Source: Pelodera strongyloides
Taxonomy: Eukaryota > Nematoda > Chromadorea > Rhabditida > Rhabditidae
Assembly: GCA_036852015.1 (NCBI GenBank)
Contig: JAANDG010000045.1
Location: 62,001 to 126,000, forward strand
DNA length: 64,000 bases
Direction: 5' to 3'
Positions within the stretch are counted from its first letter, which is position 1. The number at the start of each line of letters is the position of its first letter. The notes under the pieces are model-generated. The model saw nothing but the letters and a program-made list of their open reading frames with translations, was not told where the DNA came from and did no database searches. This document shows, piece after piece, positions 23,741 through 35,121 of this stretch. The position numbers were made by a program, and so were the translations under genes.

Positions 23741-23843
23741 CTTTAAAGCAAAATAGGTGCCGGTTTTTGATATATGATGCATAAGCGTAAGAATGCAGGT
23801 GTCCATGATGCATTTAACAAACCGGCCGTTATTTCGCTTTAAT
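23741..23843. mobile_element. Short MITE of the CCGGCCGG family
   Basis: TTTAAAGCAAAATAGGTGCCGG pairs with CCGGCCGTTATTTCGCTTTAA. The interior is deleted to about 60 bp. Confidence 0.8.
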
Positions 23844-23988
23844 TTATTGAAAAAAATGTCCAAATTATTTGTGTTGTGTGTTTCTGGTAATCCAAATTTT
23901 GTGTTTCTAAAGTTGTGTATTTCTGATACGCCAAATTTCAATAAAAATAACAAAAATTTGTAGTCAAATACCTTTATTAAACCCTTTA

Positions 23989-24234
23989 TTAAGTTTCTGC
24001 CAATGATACAAACACTTGAATTAGAGCAAAGAAGTCCGCGCAGCTTTTCACAACTGAAATTGCCCATAATTGTAATGGGATTTGAATGGCGAAGCATATA
24101 ACAAGTAGCGAGTTGGTGAGGTCCCAGTGGGAAGGGCCCTGGAATAAGAAAATTAATAATAATAATTTTTCTACCTCCATCTCCATCTCCATCTCCACCT
24201 CTATACTCATCCTCTATACTCACCTTTTTCTCTA

Positions 24235-24283
<49 letters not shown>

Positions 24284-27200
24284 GTCTCACTCTCTCTCTC
24301 TCTACCTTCATCCATCTCCATCTCCCTCTCTCATCTCTCTCATCGCTCTCTGTCTATTTCTCCCTATTTATCTCTCTCTCTTTCTGTATTTCCTCTTGTC
24401 TCTCTCTCTATTTTTTTTCATCCCTCTCTATCCTTTTATTGTGTTATGCCAACTGTCTTTATTGTGTTATTCCATCTTAATCTCTAACCTACTTGTCCAT
24501 AAAAATAAAAACGATCAAACCTTTGACGAAATTGCCAGCGCATACAAAAAGAACACGACAATGTTGAAGGCCAACGCGAAGAAATCATAGCGGTAATGAT
24601 AAATTAGAAGGTTTTTGTCGAAACGTAACAGTCCTCGGCACAACATGGCTGCCATCAGAGAGGTGATCTGAAATATTTTGGCCCATTGAATATGGTAGAG
24701 AGAAAAAAACCGTAGAAAATAAAAGTACCTATCATCTTTAAAGCGATAAAACAGCCGGGTTTTGCAACGTATTTTTGGACAACTGCATTCCCATGTGTTG
24801 TATGCAAATATGATTAGAATACAAAATCGCGCAGTATCGCTTTTCTATCGGGCTAAGTTGGCCTACTAAACGCCTGAAAGGTAGAAAAACGTTGCGGACA
24901 TACAAACGCATCAAACAATTAAACTTTGCTCCTTTATATGACAAGATAACTCTGACCACATCGAACGCGAGCACAATGTAGAGGAAGATTTGATGCGTTA
25001 GGCAAGCGTTGAAATTTGCTTCAAATGGAGACCACAGCACTAATTGGCCTTTGTGGTAAAGACGTGCCAGAATGCACAGTAAAGTGGCAACAACGTGAAA
25101 TACCTGAAAATGCAGAAATTACGTTTAATTTGTGAGGCATTCAAGCGAAGTACCGGCCGGTTTTTGAAACACATCGGGAACACCACCATTATAATGCAGA
25201 TTATGCAAATGAACATAAATTAGAATAAAAAATCGAACTAAATTCGAGTAACTTAGCATAAATACGTACGTATTCCGTTGTACAGGATGCTTTTCAAAAA
25301 CCGGCCGGTGTTTGGCTTTCAATGGTAATCTAACAGCGTACGTAGAGCTCCATACTCATACAACGCCTAGTTTGGCTTACAGACCGACAAACGAGTATAG
25401 CTCAGCTTGTGCCGCAAAGAAAACACTTCGCCTAATCTTGGCCAAGCTATCCCCAGGTTCTACCCTTGCACCATCACAGCTTTCTAGATGGTAGGTGGCG
25501 ACGGTTTATATTGAGACGCACGCGCGAACACTGGGATAGCTTGGCAAAGATTGGGCGAAGTTGCGGCGAACATGCTGAGTATTGGCGGCGCATTTCTGCA
25601 CTCCTCTGCCGAACTGCTAGCTTTCAACAATATTTCTTACCTCAAAACTAACAACTGCTGTGCATCCGCCGCGCACAAGACATGACGAAATACAGCATAA
25701 GGGTTCGAGTTCAAGGTGACGCGATTGAACTCTAAATATTACAGTTTTATAGTGATCGTGCTTACTCAAAGCCTTGCGCACTTGCGGCACTTCTGCCGCG
25801 CCCCACCAAAATGTACCACACATGCGCAAATTGGAATTGGATCTTTTCGCACACTTCCGGCGCACTGCTCCGCGCGCACCCTATGCTGGCTGTTTTTTTG
25901 CTCACGTTTTTCAGTCGTTCTAAACGACGACGCAACCAACATCGAATCTGCATCTATTTTTATATAATAAAGACGGGGTTGGAACATAACAGAATGTACA
26001 GAATGTTGTATAAAATATAAATGCAGCATAGAAAACAGATAACATACTTGGACGTTATCGGTGCAACCTTGTTGTTGTTTATTAATCCAGTGTGCGTTAG
26101 GAACGACTTGAAATGCTTACAGAAACGCCTACACGCGCCCACGCACGCCTTTCCAACCTGAAAATGATAGAGGTTATTTATGAGTTTCCTAAGTTTCAGT
26201 CTCCGTTTCAGAATAAGATAACAAAAAATATGCACGTACGCCTGAGCTAAAAGACCTAACAAAAGACTGATCGCGGGCTGATTTCAGTTTTTTTCCTGCA
26301 CAATCATGTCCTTTGGATTGTAAAGGATTGGTAAAGACGTTAACGTATATAAGTTAATCCATCTAAACTACGGTAGTTTCCCATGGTATGATTTTAACAT
26401 AAACATTCGTCAACTAAATGTTTTCTTTCTCAGGATCGTCAACGTGGGAGACGCCTCACGAGAAAACGAATAAAAGGAGAAAAATATGGAACTCCAGGAG
26501 AATAAATTAATCTTTGCTTTTCGGCATATATAAATCCTTTGCGCACTATCCGGGATTTCACTGGATGCTTTATTTTGCTATCTTTCAGTACAAACTTTTG
26601 CACCTTATTGCACGGCTCCGGGCATCCCGCCAATGCGTACTCCACTTGATCAAAAGCTGAAATGGTATCAATGAGAATAAGAGGTCAGACACAGACACAC
26701 AGACACATAAAAATATGGCATGTCACAGTAACAGTAATACCGCCTAAACACACACAGCTAGAGAGAGAAGCTGGAAAGAGATATAAGTGAAGGTAATTGG
26801 CGCACAATTGAAAGGAAAACCTGAAAATATGAGGAGGAGCAAAACTTACACTCTACTTCGGTCACTTTGGTCGCAGACGAACCGGTGCAACAATTGGTCA
26901 TTATTGTTTAGTTTGGGGGGGGGGGGGAAGCTTTGACCTTTTTAACCTTTTTCAAACCTCGCCACAGAATGCTGAACTGAATATGTAGGATTTTTCTGAA
27001 TCAGTCGTCCGATAGCTACAATTAGCGAATATATAATATAGATTTAGTAGAGCACTAACAAATTTCACTTCTTGATAACATACAAGGATTCAGGCAATAG
27101 ATGGGCGATTTGTTATGGTGTCAGTGGCATCAGTGGTGTTACTGTTGTCAATGGTGTCAATGGTGTCAATGATGTCCGTGGTGTCACGAATGACTAGGGT

Positions 27201-30200
27201 CACGAATGTCAATCTGTGTCAATGGTGCTGGTAGTGTAGGTCCTGGCTCCTGGCTGCAGGGGTGATTGTAGTTATGAATGACCGTATGGGAGTCGAGCTG
27301 TCTATGACCGTGATATGACCAACTAGTGGTATTTGTACTGACCATAAGTCGAAAAAAGGAGCTACTCGTATTGAATTAGTCCTGGATTGGTCACTATGGT
27401 GAAGAAGTCTAGAACCCTTCATTCCATGCAGTATAGTCGATTTTGTATTGAGAAACGACTTCCAACTCCGGAAACACCCTGTTTATTTCGCTTGGATGAA
27501 GATCAGCCCCGTATAGTATAGTTGAAATGTGTTGTCGAGGTTGGAAAAGCCAAAAAGTACAATTTTCGAACGCAAATGTATATATAATAATTTTACTTCA
27601 GTTGGGGGGGGGGGCGTACTTTCAGTTTGTTTTGAAACCGCATAAACTACTATACGGTAGTTTGCGCGGTCTCTGACTTCAGACTACGGTAGTTTGTGGT
27701 TTGTGCGATTCCAATTCCAGGTAGTTTATGTGGCTTCAGACTACGGTATTTGGTGTTGCATACGATTACGGTAGTTTGTGATACATACAGTTAGTTAGTT
27801 AGTTTATGTAGTGGACACATATCAGCCCTCATTGACATTCGATTTCCCATGAAAAAATGTTAAAGCGAAATACTGCCTGTTTTTGAAACGCATCGAGTAC
27901 ACCAATATTCTTATACAAGATATGTAAATGAACACAATTTGGAATACAATATACAATATAGAGCTAAATTCGTACGTAAGTATTCAGTTGCCCACGATGC
28001 GATTCAAAAACCGGCCGGTATTTCGCTTCAACAATTATCACAATCATGATTATTTTGTCTCGCAGTTTTATCGTAGAAAAAAAACTGATTGTAAAGGAAC
28101 GCTTTTACGTGGGTTTACGTGCATTATGTGACACACTAAAACAAGAGAAATTTAAAAAAAAAAAACCTACTGCTTATTTTCTTTTGCTTCTTCTCGCTAT
28201 CGTTGGCCTTTCCATTTTTGCTTCCGTTTTTATTATTCTTCTTTTCCGAGTCTTTTTGCCGTGGGTCACTGTTCTCCGACTGGAAATGAAATTTTAAATT
28301 TTAAATATTAGTATGCATAAATCATGAATACATGCTTTAAAGTTATTAATTATTTAGATGCAATTACGATAATTACTTAAAGGGTCAGGCCCGTTTCAAA
28401 TACCCTTATTTTTGATGATTGCATCTGATTCTCCATGTCAAATATAGTAGGACTCTATATTTTTCTAATTTTCAAGCGCAAAATTCACGCACTATTCAGC
28501 AATTTACCATAGCCAGTCATACCCAACTATTTATCGCAGTTGTCACGCCCTTTCGCTCTCATTGGGCAATATGCTCTATTGGGCGTGGCTATTGAGATAT
28601 AGGCCAATCAGCACGAATGGGCGTGCCAACTGCGATAGATAGTTGGGTATGACTGGCCATAGTAAATTGCTGAATAGTATGTGAATTTTGCGCTTGAAAA
28701 TTAGAAATATATTGCATCCTACTATATTTGACATGGAGAATCAGATGGAATCATCAAAAATAGGGGTCATTTGAAATGGGCCTGACCCTTTAAAGCGAAC
28801 TGCCAGCTCCTTTGGAAAATTTGCATATGATAAGCAAATCCTATGTATCCTATGCTAATTTTGCGCGATCGTCCACGGCTATCGCGAAAAATTAGCATAG
28901 GATACATAGGATTTGCTTATCATATGCAAATTTTCCAAAGGAGCTGGCAGTTCGCTTTAAGCACGACAACGTCAGTAATAAGAAACGTGGGATTACTTTC
29001 ACTGCTGAGTGAAACTATATAGACTAGTCATAGGGAGCAAGGAATAAATATTAAATAATATTAAATTAATATCACAATGAAAGCGAAATGCTAGCCCCTT
29101 TGGAAAATTTGCATATGATAAGCAAATCCTATGTGTATCCTATGCTAATTTTGTACGATCGTCCACGGCAATCGAACAAAATTAGCATAGGATACATAGG
29201 ATTTGCTTATCATATGCAAATGTTCCAAAGAGACTAGTATTTCGCTTTAAAGATGCAATTAAGATAATTATCTAAGTCTCACATTTTTTGCGGGTTCATC
29301 CGGAACCCAATACTCCATAGCGTCCAGTTTCTGTGCGGAACTTGAAGGTTTGGGCGATTTGTAAAATTGCTGCCCGCTCTAAATTGTGACCATTAAAAAC
29401 TACTAACATAATATTAAATGTATTCAGTTCACTTAATTAACACAACAATATTTTATTAAATGTCCTAAATTTTAGTAATTTAATAAATGTTTTTTTTTCG
29501 GTGTTTTTTTTTACTTCGTGCTCGATTCTGATATTCATTGAATAAGAAAAAATATCTAGAAAATTATCGTTCCAAAAATGCATGCAATTCTCTACACAAT
29601 AATCATCAGTTTTGGGATTTACTCAACTACACAGGAAAACGAAATAATTGTCGAAACCACAAAAAAAAACCATCTGGTGACTGGTGACTAGTTCGTGACC
29701 ATTTGGTGACCATTTGGTGACGGTTTTCGATGAAACGTGGTCTCCACTGTTCACGAAGAGGTCACCAAATGGGCTGGCCCGCGAAAAAACCAGTGAACCG
29801 TCACCAGATGGGTTCACTCAGTTCCATATGTCTATGTTCTGTAGGAATTCTTCCCCGGCGATGCCTATTGGCTATGAGGATCAAGGCGGTACACTGATTG
29901 GTCGATACTGTATGGATCACAACTTATATCGGAGAGTTATTGCACCGAGTTTAGAGTTACGTGGATTATTTTTCCGCCATGTATGCGTTGTTTATACAAG
30001 GAATATGATTGTATAGATGGGTTTGGGTTTATATTTATATGGAGGCATGCGAGGGTAAAACTGACCTCGTATACGATCAGAGTCGAAACGGGGTATCATG
30101 TTAAAACATGCTCCATTTATCACATTTACTTCTCCTCCTTTATTAATATTTTCTTCTATTATCTAGGGCACAAAATTAAATTCCCTCCTGCTTTCTACTA

Positions 30201-30252
30201 GGCAATTTCAATGCGATTAACTTACAGCGCTCTTTTTACCAGCGTCAGCCAT
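23989..30252 (-). CDS. Unidentified four-helix membrane protein with two alternative first exons
   Basis: Common exons, read leftwards: 26656-26547, 26157-26048, 25731-25641, 25103-24951, 24667-24521, 24138-23989. Long 5' end: 30252-30226, 29378-29283, 28279-28171. Short alternative first exon: 26901-26850. Both 5' ends finish in phase 1, as exon 26656 requires, giving about 330 or 270 aa. The long N-terminus is Ser/Lys/Asn-rich and hydrophilic (WVPDEPAKN, then a KKNNKNGSKNGK stretch). The shared part begins FDQVEYALAGCPEPCNK. Four hydrophobic segments follow, spanning the 25731/25103 junction, the end of exon 25103, the end of 24667, and exon 24138. I do not recognise the family. The donor at 24951 (AGA, then GTTATC) is weak and was chosen for phase. 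An AATAAA overlaps the stop codon. The link between the long 5' exons and the rest is inferred from phase only. Confidence 0.6.
24236..24415. repeat. (CT)n microsatellite cluster in an intron
   Basis: CTCTCT tracts with CATCTC interruptions between exons 24521 and 24138 of the four-helix gene. Confidence 0.95.
24738..24860. mobile_element. Half MITE of the CCGGCCGG family
   Basis: TTTAAAGCGATAAAACAGCCGG, then TTGTATGCAAATATGATTAG; no right terminus. Confidence 0.6.
25142..25320. mobile_element. MITE of the CCGGCCGG family in an intron
   Basis: TTCAAGCGAAGTACCGGCCGG pairs with CCGGCCGGTGTTTGGCTTTCAA. Confidence 0.85.
26850..26901 (-). promoter_or_regulatory. Alternative first coding exon of the four-helix gene, with probable internal promoter
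   Basis: The ATG at 26899-26901 opens 17 codons (MTNCCTGSSATKVTEVE) and ends at a strong donor (T, then GTAAGT) in phase 1. No acceptor precedes it; instead there is a run of 13 C on the minus strand (26915-26927). It therefore looks like a first exon with its own transcription start rather than an internal exon. Confidence 0.5.
27117..27232. repeat. Degenerate GGTGTCAAT nonamer repeat
   Basis: About a dozen imperfect GGTGTCANT units in an intron of the four-helix gene. Confidence 0.8.
27645..27785. repeat. CTACGGTAGTTTGTG dispersed tandem repeat
   Basis: ACTACGGTAGTTTG recurs four to five times with 20-40 base spacers. CTACGGTAG is itself a palindrome. Confidence 0.75.
27859..28030. mobile_element. 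MITE of the CCGGCCGG family in an intron
   Basis: TTAAAGCGAAATACTGCCTG pairs with CCGGCCGGTATTTCGCTTCAA. Confidence 0.82.
28378..28793. mobile_element. MITE-like palindrome, TTAAAGGGTCAGGCCC family
   Basis: TTAAAGGGTCAGGCCCGTTTCAA pairs with TTGAAATGGGCCTGACCCTTTAA. Inner arms CAACTATTTATCGCAG and CTGCGATAGATAGTTG are also inverted. Its right end is shared with the next element. Confidence 0.88.
28789..28960. mobile_element. MITE-like hairpin, TTTGGAAAATTTGCATATGA family, copy 2
   Basis: Arms of about 70 bases are nearly perfect inverses (AGCTCCTTTGGAAAATTTGC inwards to AATCCTATGTATCCTATGCT) around a 24-base loop GCGCGATCGTCCACGG and flank. Confidence 0.92.
29080..29251. mobile_element. MITE-like hairpin, TTTGGAAAATTTGCATATGA family, copy 3
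   Basis: Same arms and loop as copy 2, 120 bases away. It lies within 32 bases of exon 29283 of the four-helix gene. Confidence 0.92.
29668..29835. repeat. GGTGAC-word repeat, copy 1
   Basis: Contains CATCTGGTGACTGGTGACTA, GTTCGTGACCATTTGGTGAC, and inverted GTCACCAAATGG. Related copies are at 34998-35121, 41868-42058, 42509-42571 and 54699-54867, most ending in GGGTTCACYCA. Confidence 0.8.
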
Positions 30253-30432
30253 TTCGACGAGCAGTGCAATATAGTAAAATAATATATAGTACGCGATAGA
30301 ACTGTCAACGAATGAAAGAGTTGCCAGGGCCAGGTACTTTGGCCAAATTCCGCAGACAGACGTTATTCAACTAGAATGCCAAAATACTCTGTCAAAAACG
30401 CTGTAAACTTTAAATTGTCGTCAATCTCCAGC

Positions 30433-30571
30433 TCTCTCACTCTCTGATGTCCTTCTTTCTCTCTCTCTCTCCCTCTCACCTATCCATCTAACCTCTTTAC
30501 TCTCCCCCTCCCTCTCTCCCCCTCTCTCCTCTCTCTCTCCCTCCCTCTCCCCCTCTCTCCTCTCTCTCTCC
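30433..30571. repeat. (CT)n and CCCTCTCT microsatellite
   Basis: Pyrimidine-only tract with CCCCCTCTCTCC units. Confidence 0.9.
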
Positions 30572-31319
30572 CAAAACACCCCCTATTTGTTATCTATTCG
30601 AGTCAGGAAAACGACAAAAAGCACGCACATATATATTTAAAGTGGTGGCTGGAGCGTAAATTCATAAAAGCCTTTCTTTCCTTATAGAAAGTCGTTGTGG
30701 GCAATAATAGAGTAGAACAAGAAGGTGGCCATTGAAAGCTTTTACTTTTTGGCTTCTGACTTTACTTAGGTCGACCCCAAACTCCTGGGGAGAAGAGACA
30801 ATAAAATCCTGCATGAAAACATAGCTTTAGAGCCTACTTTTAAAGATATAAAGTGTTCCAATATGTATGTAGGATGTACTAGATGTGATATAAAGATGCA
30901 TTAACTGATGGTAAGTCATTAGCATGGTGCATGGCACAGGCACACGCTTATGGGGTTTCCATGTATGCCAAAAACAACTGTGCGTTAACTTCCAAGTATA
31001 CAAAAATTTACCGTATTTTCCCTGAATTGATTATTTGACATGAGAAATTAATACATGGGTCTCGCGAAATCGTAAAATACGGCAAATTTGTCCGGATACT
31101 TGGAAACCCCATAAGGGTATTTTGTTACCGTTAGTTATTCGTGTCGGGTGGTCTTGTGATACTATTCATTATGTAAATAAATATATCAAGTCAGGTCGTT
31201 GATCTATATAAATCTCGTGCAACATTTTCTGATTTCCATGTTTCATGGTTGCATGCAATATTTCATGCTACATCGAGCCCGGCACTCTTTTTATATCTTT
31301 TTTTATATATTCTGTTCAG

Positions 31320-31427
31320 TGATCAAGAACGCTTTTTTGCTGGCTTATAACTTTTTAAGAAAATCCGGAGATGACGCCGACTGGCTGACGTTCAAAAAGA
31401 GCAAATGGTCTCACTGTAAACCCGAAG
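31320..31427 (+). CDS. Orphan exon-like block, unidentified
   Basis: A good acceptor (TATATTCTGTTCAG) and a donor-like GTAGTG bound 108 nt. The block is symmetric phase 1 and encodes 35 residues (contains SGDDADWLTFKKSKW). The composition looks protein-like, and the plus frame reads better than the minus frame. No neighbouring exon with matching phase was found, so this may be a gene remnant or part of an undetected gene. Confidence 0.3.
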
Positions 31428-32740
31428 GTAGTGAAAAGATAGTTTCTAAACTTGCAAGGCTCCTGTTGATCATTAATGGAGACATGTAAGCTAGAATATG
31501 CTAGTATAGCTATGGTTTCAAGCTTCCAAGGGGAGCTACGATTGAGCGGTATGGTCCCACACTTAGGCCTGCATCTTGTAAATTTCATGAGATTTGGATT
31601 TAGATCCGCAGCAAACTACCAATTCAATATCGTATACCGCATACCAAGTGCAAATCGCAACAAACACATCTGAAAACTTACTTAAAGCTGTATTGTTGGG
31701 AAAACCTGCTTTGGGAAAAAAATGTATTGTACCTACTTTGGGAAAAGCAAGCTTGCCGGACGGGAACACACTTTGCATAAGATATGCGCATCACATGCAA
31801 ATTCTCCAAAGTAGGCACAATAAGGCTTTAAAAATACTGTCTAACAGCTAACAATATTTAAAAAAATAAACCTTTTGAAGACAAAAAAATATTGCTGACC
31901 TACCTGAAAGACGGTAGTGGCACTTTAATGTGTTAGGCCTAAATGTTCCAAATCTTGCAATTTCTGAATCTCCTTCTTTCTTTCATGTTTCCTTCCATTT
32001 TTTTCATTTGGGAAACACAAAGCATACAGGAAGCGAGAAAAAAGTTAGTGAAAACATGAATGCGAACGGCCCTAACTGGAAAGGGAATTGACCTTATTAA
32101 AGGGTCAGGCACACAAAAAATAATAAGCTGAAACTTGCCCAGGAAATGTTAGTGCCTGGCGCAAGGTCTTTTAAAATACGGTAAACTAATTATAAGACAA
32201 GGCATTAAGATAAAATTACCATAAAACAATCAGATAGATAAAACTATTGTGTAAGTAAAAGTGGGAACTCAAAAGTATAAGTATAGAGCGATAAATAATC
32301 CATTTTTTTCGCTTACTTTGTCTCTTTTAACTTTTGGTTTATTTGATAGAACATTTATTTTCAATTTTTGTTTTTCCTCAAAACTATTTGTATGGGTACA
32401 TATACAAGTAATATTCTAAAATAATATATTGTTAATCATATTGTAAATGCTTGTGTACTCTTTTTATGGTTCATTTGTACTCTGTTCCCTTACAGTGTTC
32501 TTTCTACATTGATAAAGAAATAAAGAAATATTATATTAAATTAGATTAAATTATATTATATTGTATTATGTTATATTACTTATAATATATTGATATAGTT
32601 TAAAAAAATTGATGTTGTGCTACTGAAACTTTAATAACACATTCAATTTCTAACAAAACGTTTATTCTGAAGTATCTGATTTGTCCGTTGGTTTGGGTCA
32701 TCACCGTTTTCGGCTTTCCTCTGAAAATATAAAATATACA

Positions 32741-32820
32741 TTTAAAGTGATATAACTGCCGGATTTTAACCGTACGCTGGATGACTTCATATGTTGTATG
32801 CGAATGATATACGCCTGTTA
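32741..32820. mobile_element. Half MITE near the 3' end of the secreted-protein gene
   Basis: TTTAAAGTGATATAACTGCCGG followed by family-like TATGTTGTATGCGAATG; no right end. Confidence 0.55.
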
Positions 32821-32822
32821 AT

Positions 32823-33898
32823 TTATAAAAAAAAATTAGCGACTTTTCTCCTGCAGGCTGTAGAGGGTTGACTCCTTGAGCTACGATCTACATAAACAAA
32901 ACAAAATATATAAAAACAAAGAAACGCACCAAGAAATAGTTGTTGATAGGCGTGTAGTTGGCTGAGAGCTTTTGCGAAGCTAACTTTACTGAACGCACTC
33001 ATTGTGAGGGGATCACGCAGCATGTGCACCAATGTTCGCTCGCGATACGAATCTGAATTTGGGAAGTTAAAGCGAAATAACGACCGGTTTTTGAAACACA
33101 TCGAGTGCACCAGCATTCTATGCCGCCCATGCAAATTCACATAAATTTGAATTAATAATCGAGCTAAATTCGAGCAAATTTGCATAAATACCTAAGAATT
33201 CAGTTGTCTGCGGCGTTTCAAAAACCGGCCGGTATTTCGCTTTAAAGAAGACAATGATAAGCCAAAGTATTAGGTTAGTTTAATTCTCTACTAGTGCTGT
33301 AGTTATGGACAGCGACAATTTTTTCGGGCCGCATACCTCGTAAAACTTAATTAGACAATAGACTGGTAATTCAAAGTATTAGTTAAACTCGGTGAATAGT
33401 TATATGTGAATCGAAGGTGCGGGCCTCCGAAAGCTAGGTAGGTGGTCCCATGTTTTTCGAGCCGATTGTAGGCCGCTCACCCAGACTCATCAGTGTGCGT
33501 TTCAAGAAACCCTTATAACACGGTTTTGCTTCCAGAATTGCTAGGTCTATCTCCGGTGAACCAGTGAAAGTGATAATAATTTATGCACCTTCTGACTTAT
33601 CGATTTAGATGAATCCATATGCAAATTTCCAAATATTCAAATTAGCCAATCCCTATGCAAAATTCAAACATCCAAATAAACCAAAAAGTATGCTAATTCC
33701 AAATATTTAAAGTAACCGAACCGTATGCTGTATGCTAATTCCAAATATTCAAATTAACCAACCCGCGCACGGTTGATTGCCGCTCCGCCGGCTCTTGCAC
33801 ATGATATCGTATGAAGAGAGCGCCGCGTTCGTCGAGCACAATAAAAGGCACAGCACCGCCAACAAAGCAGCAAGTGAATAGTGGTGGGACAGTTGCAT
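32823..33898 (-). CDS. Small secreted cysteine-containing protein, unidentified
   Basis: Four exons read leftwards: 33898-33763, 33546-33481, 33052-32930, 32887-32823. They total 390 nt and 129 aa, and all three introns are phase 1. The start MQLSHHYSLAALLAVLCLLL followed by CSTNA is a classic signal peptide, so cleavage near residue 26 is expected. The mature part has four Cys (34, 44, 55, 120), an even number compatible with two disulfides, and basic stretches (KSRR, KR, CRRK) that could be processing sites. I recognise no family. Intron 2 holds a MITE. It could be a peptide-hormone-like precursor or another secreted protein; the sequence alone does not decide. Confidence 0.65.
33067..33244. 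mobile_element. MITE of the CCGGCCGG family in intron 2 of the secreted-protein gene
   Basis: TTAAAGCGAAATAACGACCGG pairs with CCGGCCGGTATTTCGCTTTAAA. It begins 14 bases upstream of the exon 33052 acceptor on the minus strand. Confidence 0.88.
33603..33762. repeat. TATGCAAATTCCAAATATTCAAATTAACC degenerate tandem repeat
   Basis: About four imperfect units in which TATGC(A/T)AATTCCAAATAT is followed by CAAATTAACC. The repeat edge abuts the donor of exon 33763. Confidence 0.8.
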
Positions 33899-34997
33899 AG
33901 TAGAAACACGAATTTTAACCCACTGAAAATATTATCGTTTAAAGAGGTATGGCACGTGGTGTGTGAAGCGAATGTGCACTTTTGTGTAAAACGTATTGTG
34001 CCATTATGTGACTTTCCGGCACATAATGGAACGCAACATGTAACCCATTGTCACGCAGTTGTCTAGTTTACGCTCTCAAACCACGTGACATACCGCTTTA
34101 AAACAAAAAGAAATATACATAAGCGTGAGAATAAGAAAGGCGTAGAATTCAAGGGTAACTGGTGGTCGTGAAGACGTAAAAAAGAACAAAAAAGGATTGT
34201 TAGGTTGGTGACGTCTAGAGGATTTACATAAGAACGGTTGATACTATCTCATGTTCATCTCTTGTAGTTTCTAGTTTCTTTGTGGAAATAATAAACTTCA
34301 TAAAATTGTTGATACGGTGACAATGTCATCATTAAAACGATAGAAAGAAAGAGACGATGATAATTATCAAAATGATGATGATAATTGAAAGACAAATGCG
34401 GAAAAATAACTACAAAATAAGAGAACAGAATTACGTACGCCTCGTAATCATAAAAAGTAAACATGTGGTTGACGAGGTATGCATGTGGTTTGTGAAACAT
34501 CCCACATATATCATGTAATTGTGTGCCATTCCGGCGACACGGAAATTTGCATACAACACCTGAGAGTGCAATTTCCAAAACCACATGCCATATCTCTTTT
34601 ATGCTAAGATTGGGAAGTAAAGAGAAGAGTACCGTAGTCATAATCCTCTACTTTCAGACCTAGTATAGAAGATTCCGCATGATTTCTGTGGTTTTTGGTT
34701 AATAAATCATACTGTTCTGATCATACGACGGTTTAACCAAAAAAGGGTACAGTTCTCTCGAAATACTGACTAAAACATTATCTCTGGGGGATTCTTTTTA
34801 TAATTGCGGACGAGAACGCGGGCTTTTCGTTAAATTGCTCGAGTAAATAATAATTTACCGTCGCCTTGTTCTGAGAAAAACGTGGAAATAACATTTTTGA
34901 ATTTTATAAGAACGTGTCATGTAGTAGGAAAACACGTAAAAACTAGGTTCTCTACGCATGACCACGAGGAAACTACGTGTCCGGCTTGAACTGTCTG

Positions 34998-35121
34998 TAG
35001 CCGGTCGTCAAATGGTTTTCGCCGAAAAAAACCCATTCGGTAACCTCATAGTGACCAGGTGGTGACCACTTTGCTCGGTGTTTATATAAAACTTGGTCAC
35101 TACAAGGTCGGCAAATGGTTT
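34998..35121. repeat. GGTGAC-word repeat, diverged copy
   Basis: GTCGTCAAATGGTTTTCGCC, then TAGTGACCAGGTGGTGACCA and inverted GGTCGGCAAATGG. Confidence 0.65.

Larger units (their letters stand above)
22467..23988. other. Region between the PTP-like gene and the four-helix gene
   Basis: It contains MITEs at 22729-22895 and 23741-23843, AT-rich GATCAATCGATAATTGGAAT tandem units (about 23313-23360), and a CpG-rich block at 22490-22700 with GGCGAACTGACGGCGAACTG. One possible exon is at 23198-23307. Nothing else is supportable. Confidence 0.55.
30253..32822. other. Intergenic region with repeats and one orphan exon
   Basis: (CT)n at 30433-30571, an orphan exon-like block at 31320-31427, a partial TTAAAGGGTCAGGC element at 32098 and a half MITE at 32741-32820. 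Nothing else is supported. Confidence 0.5.
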
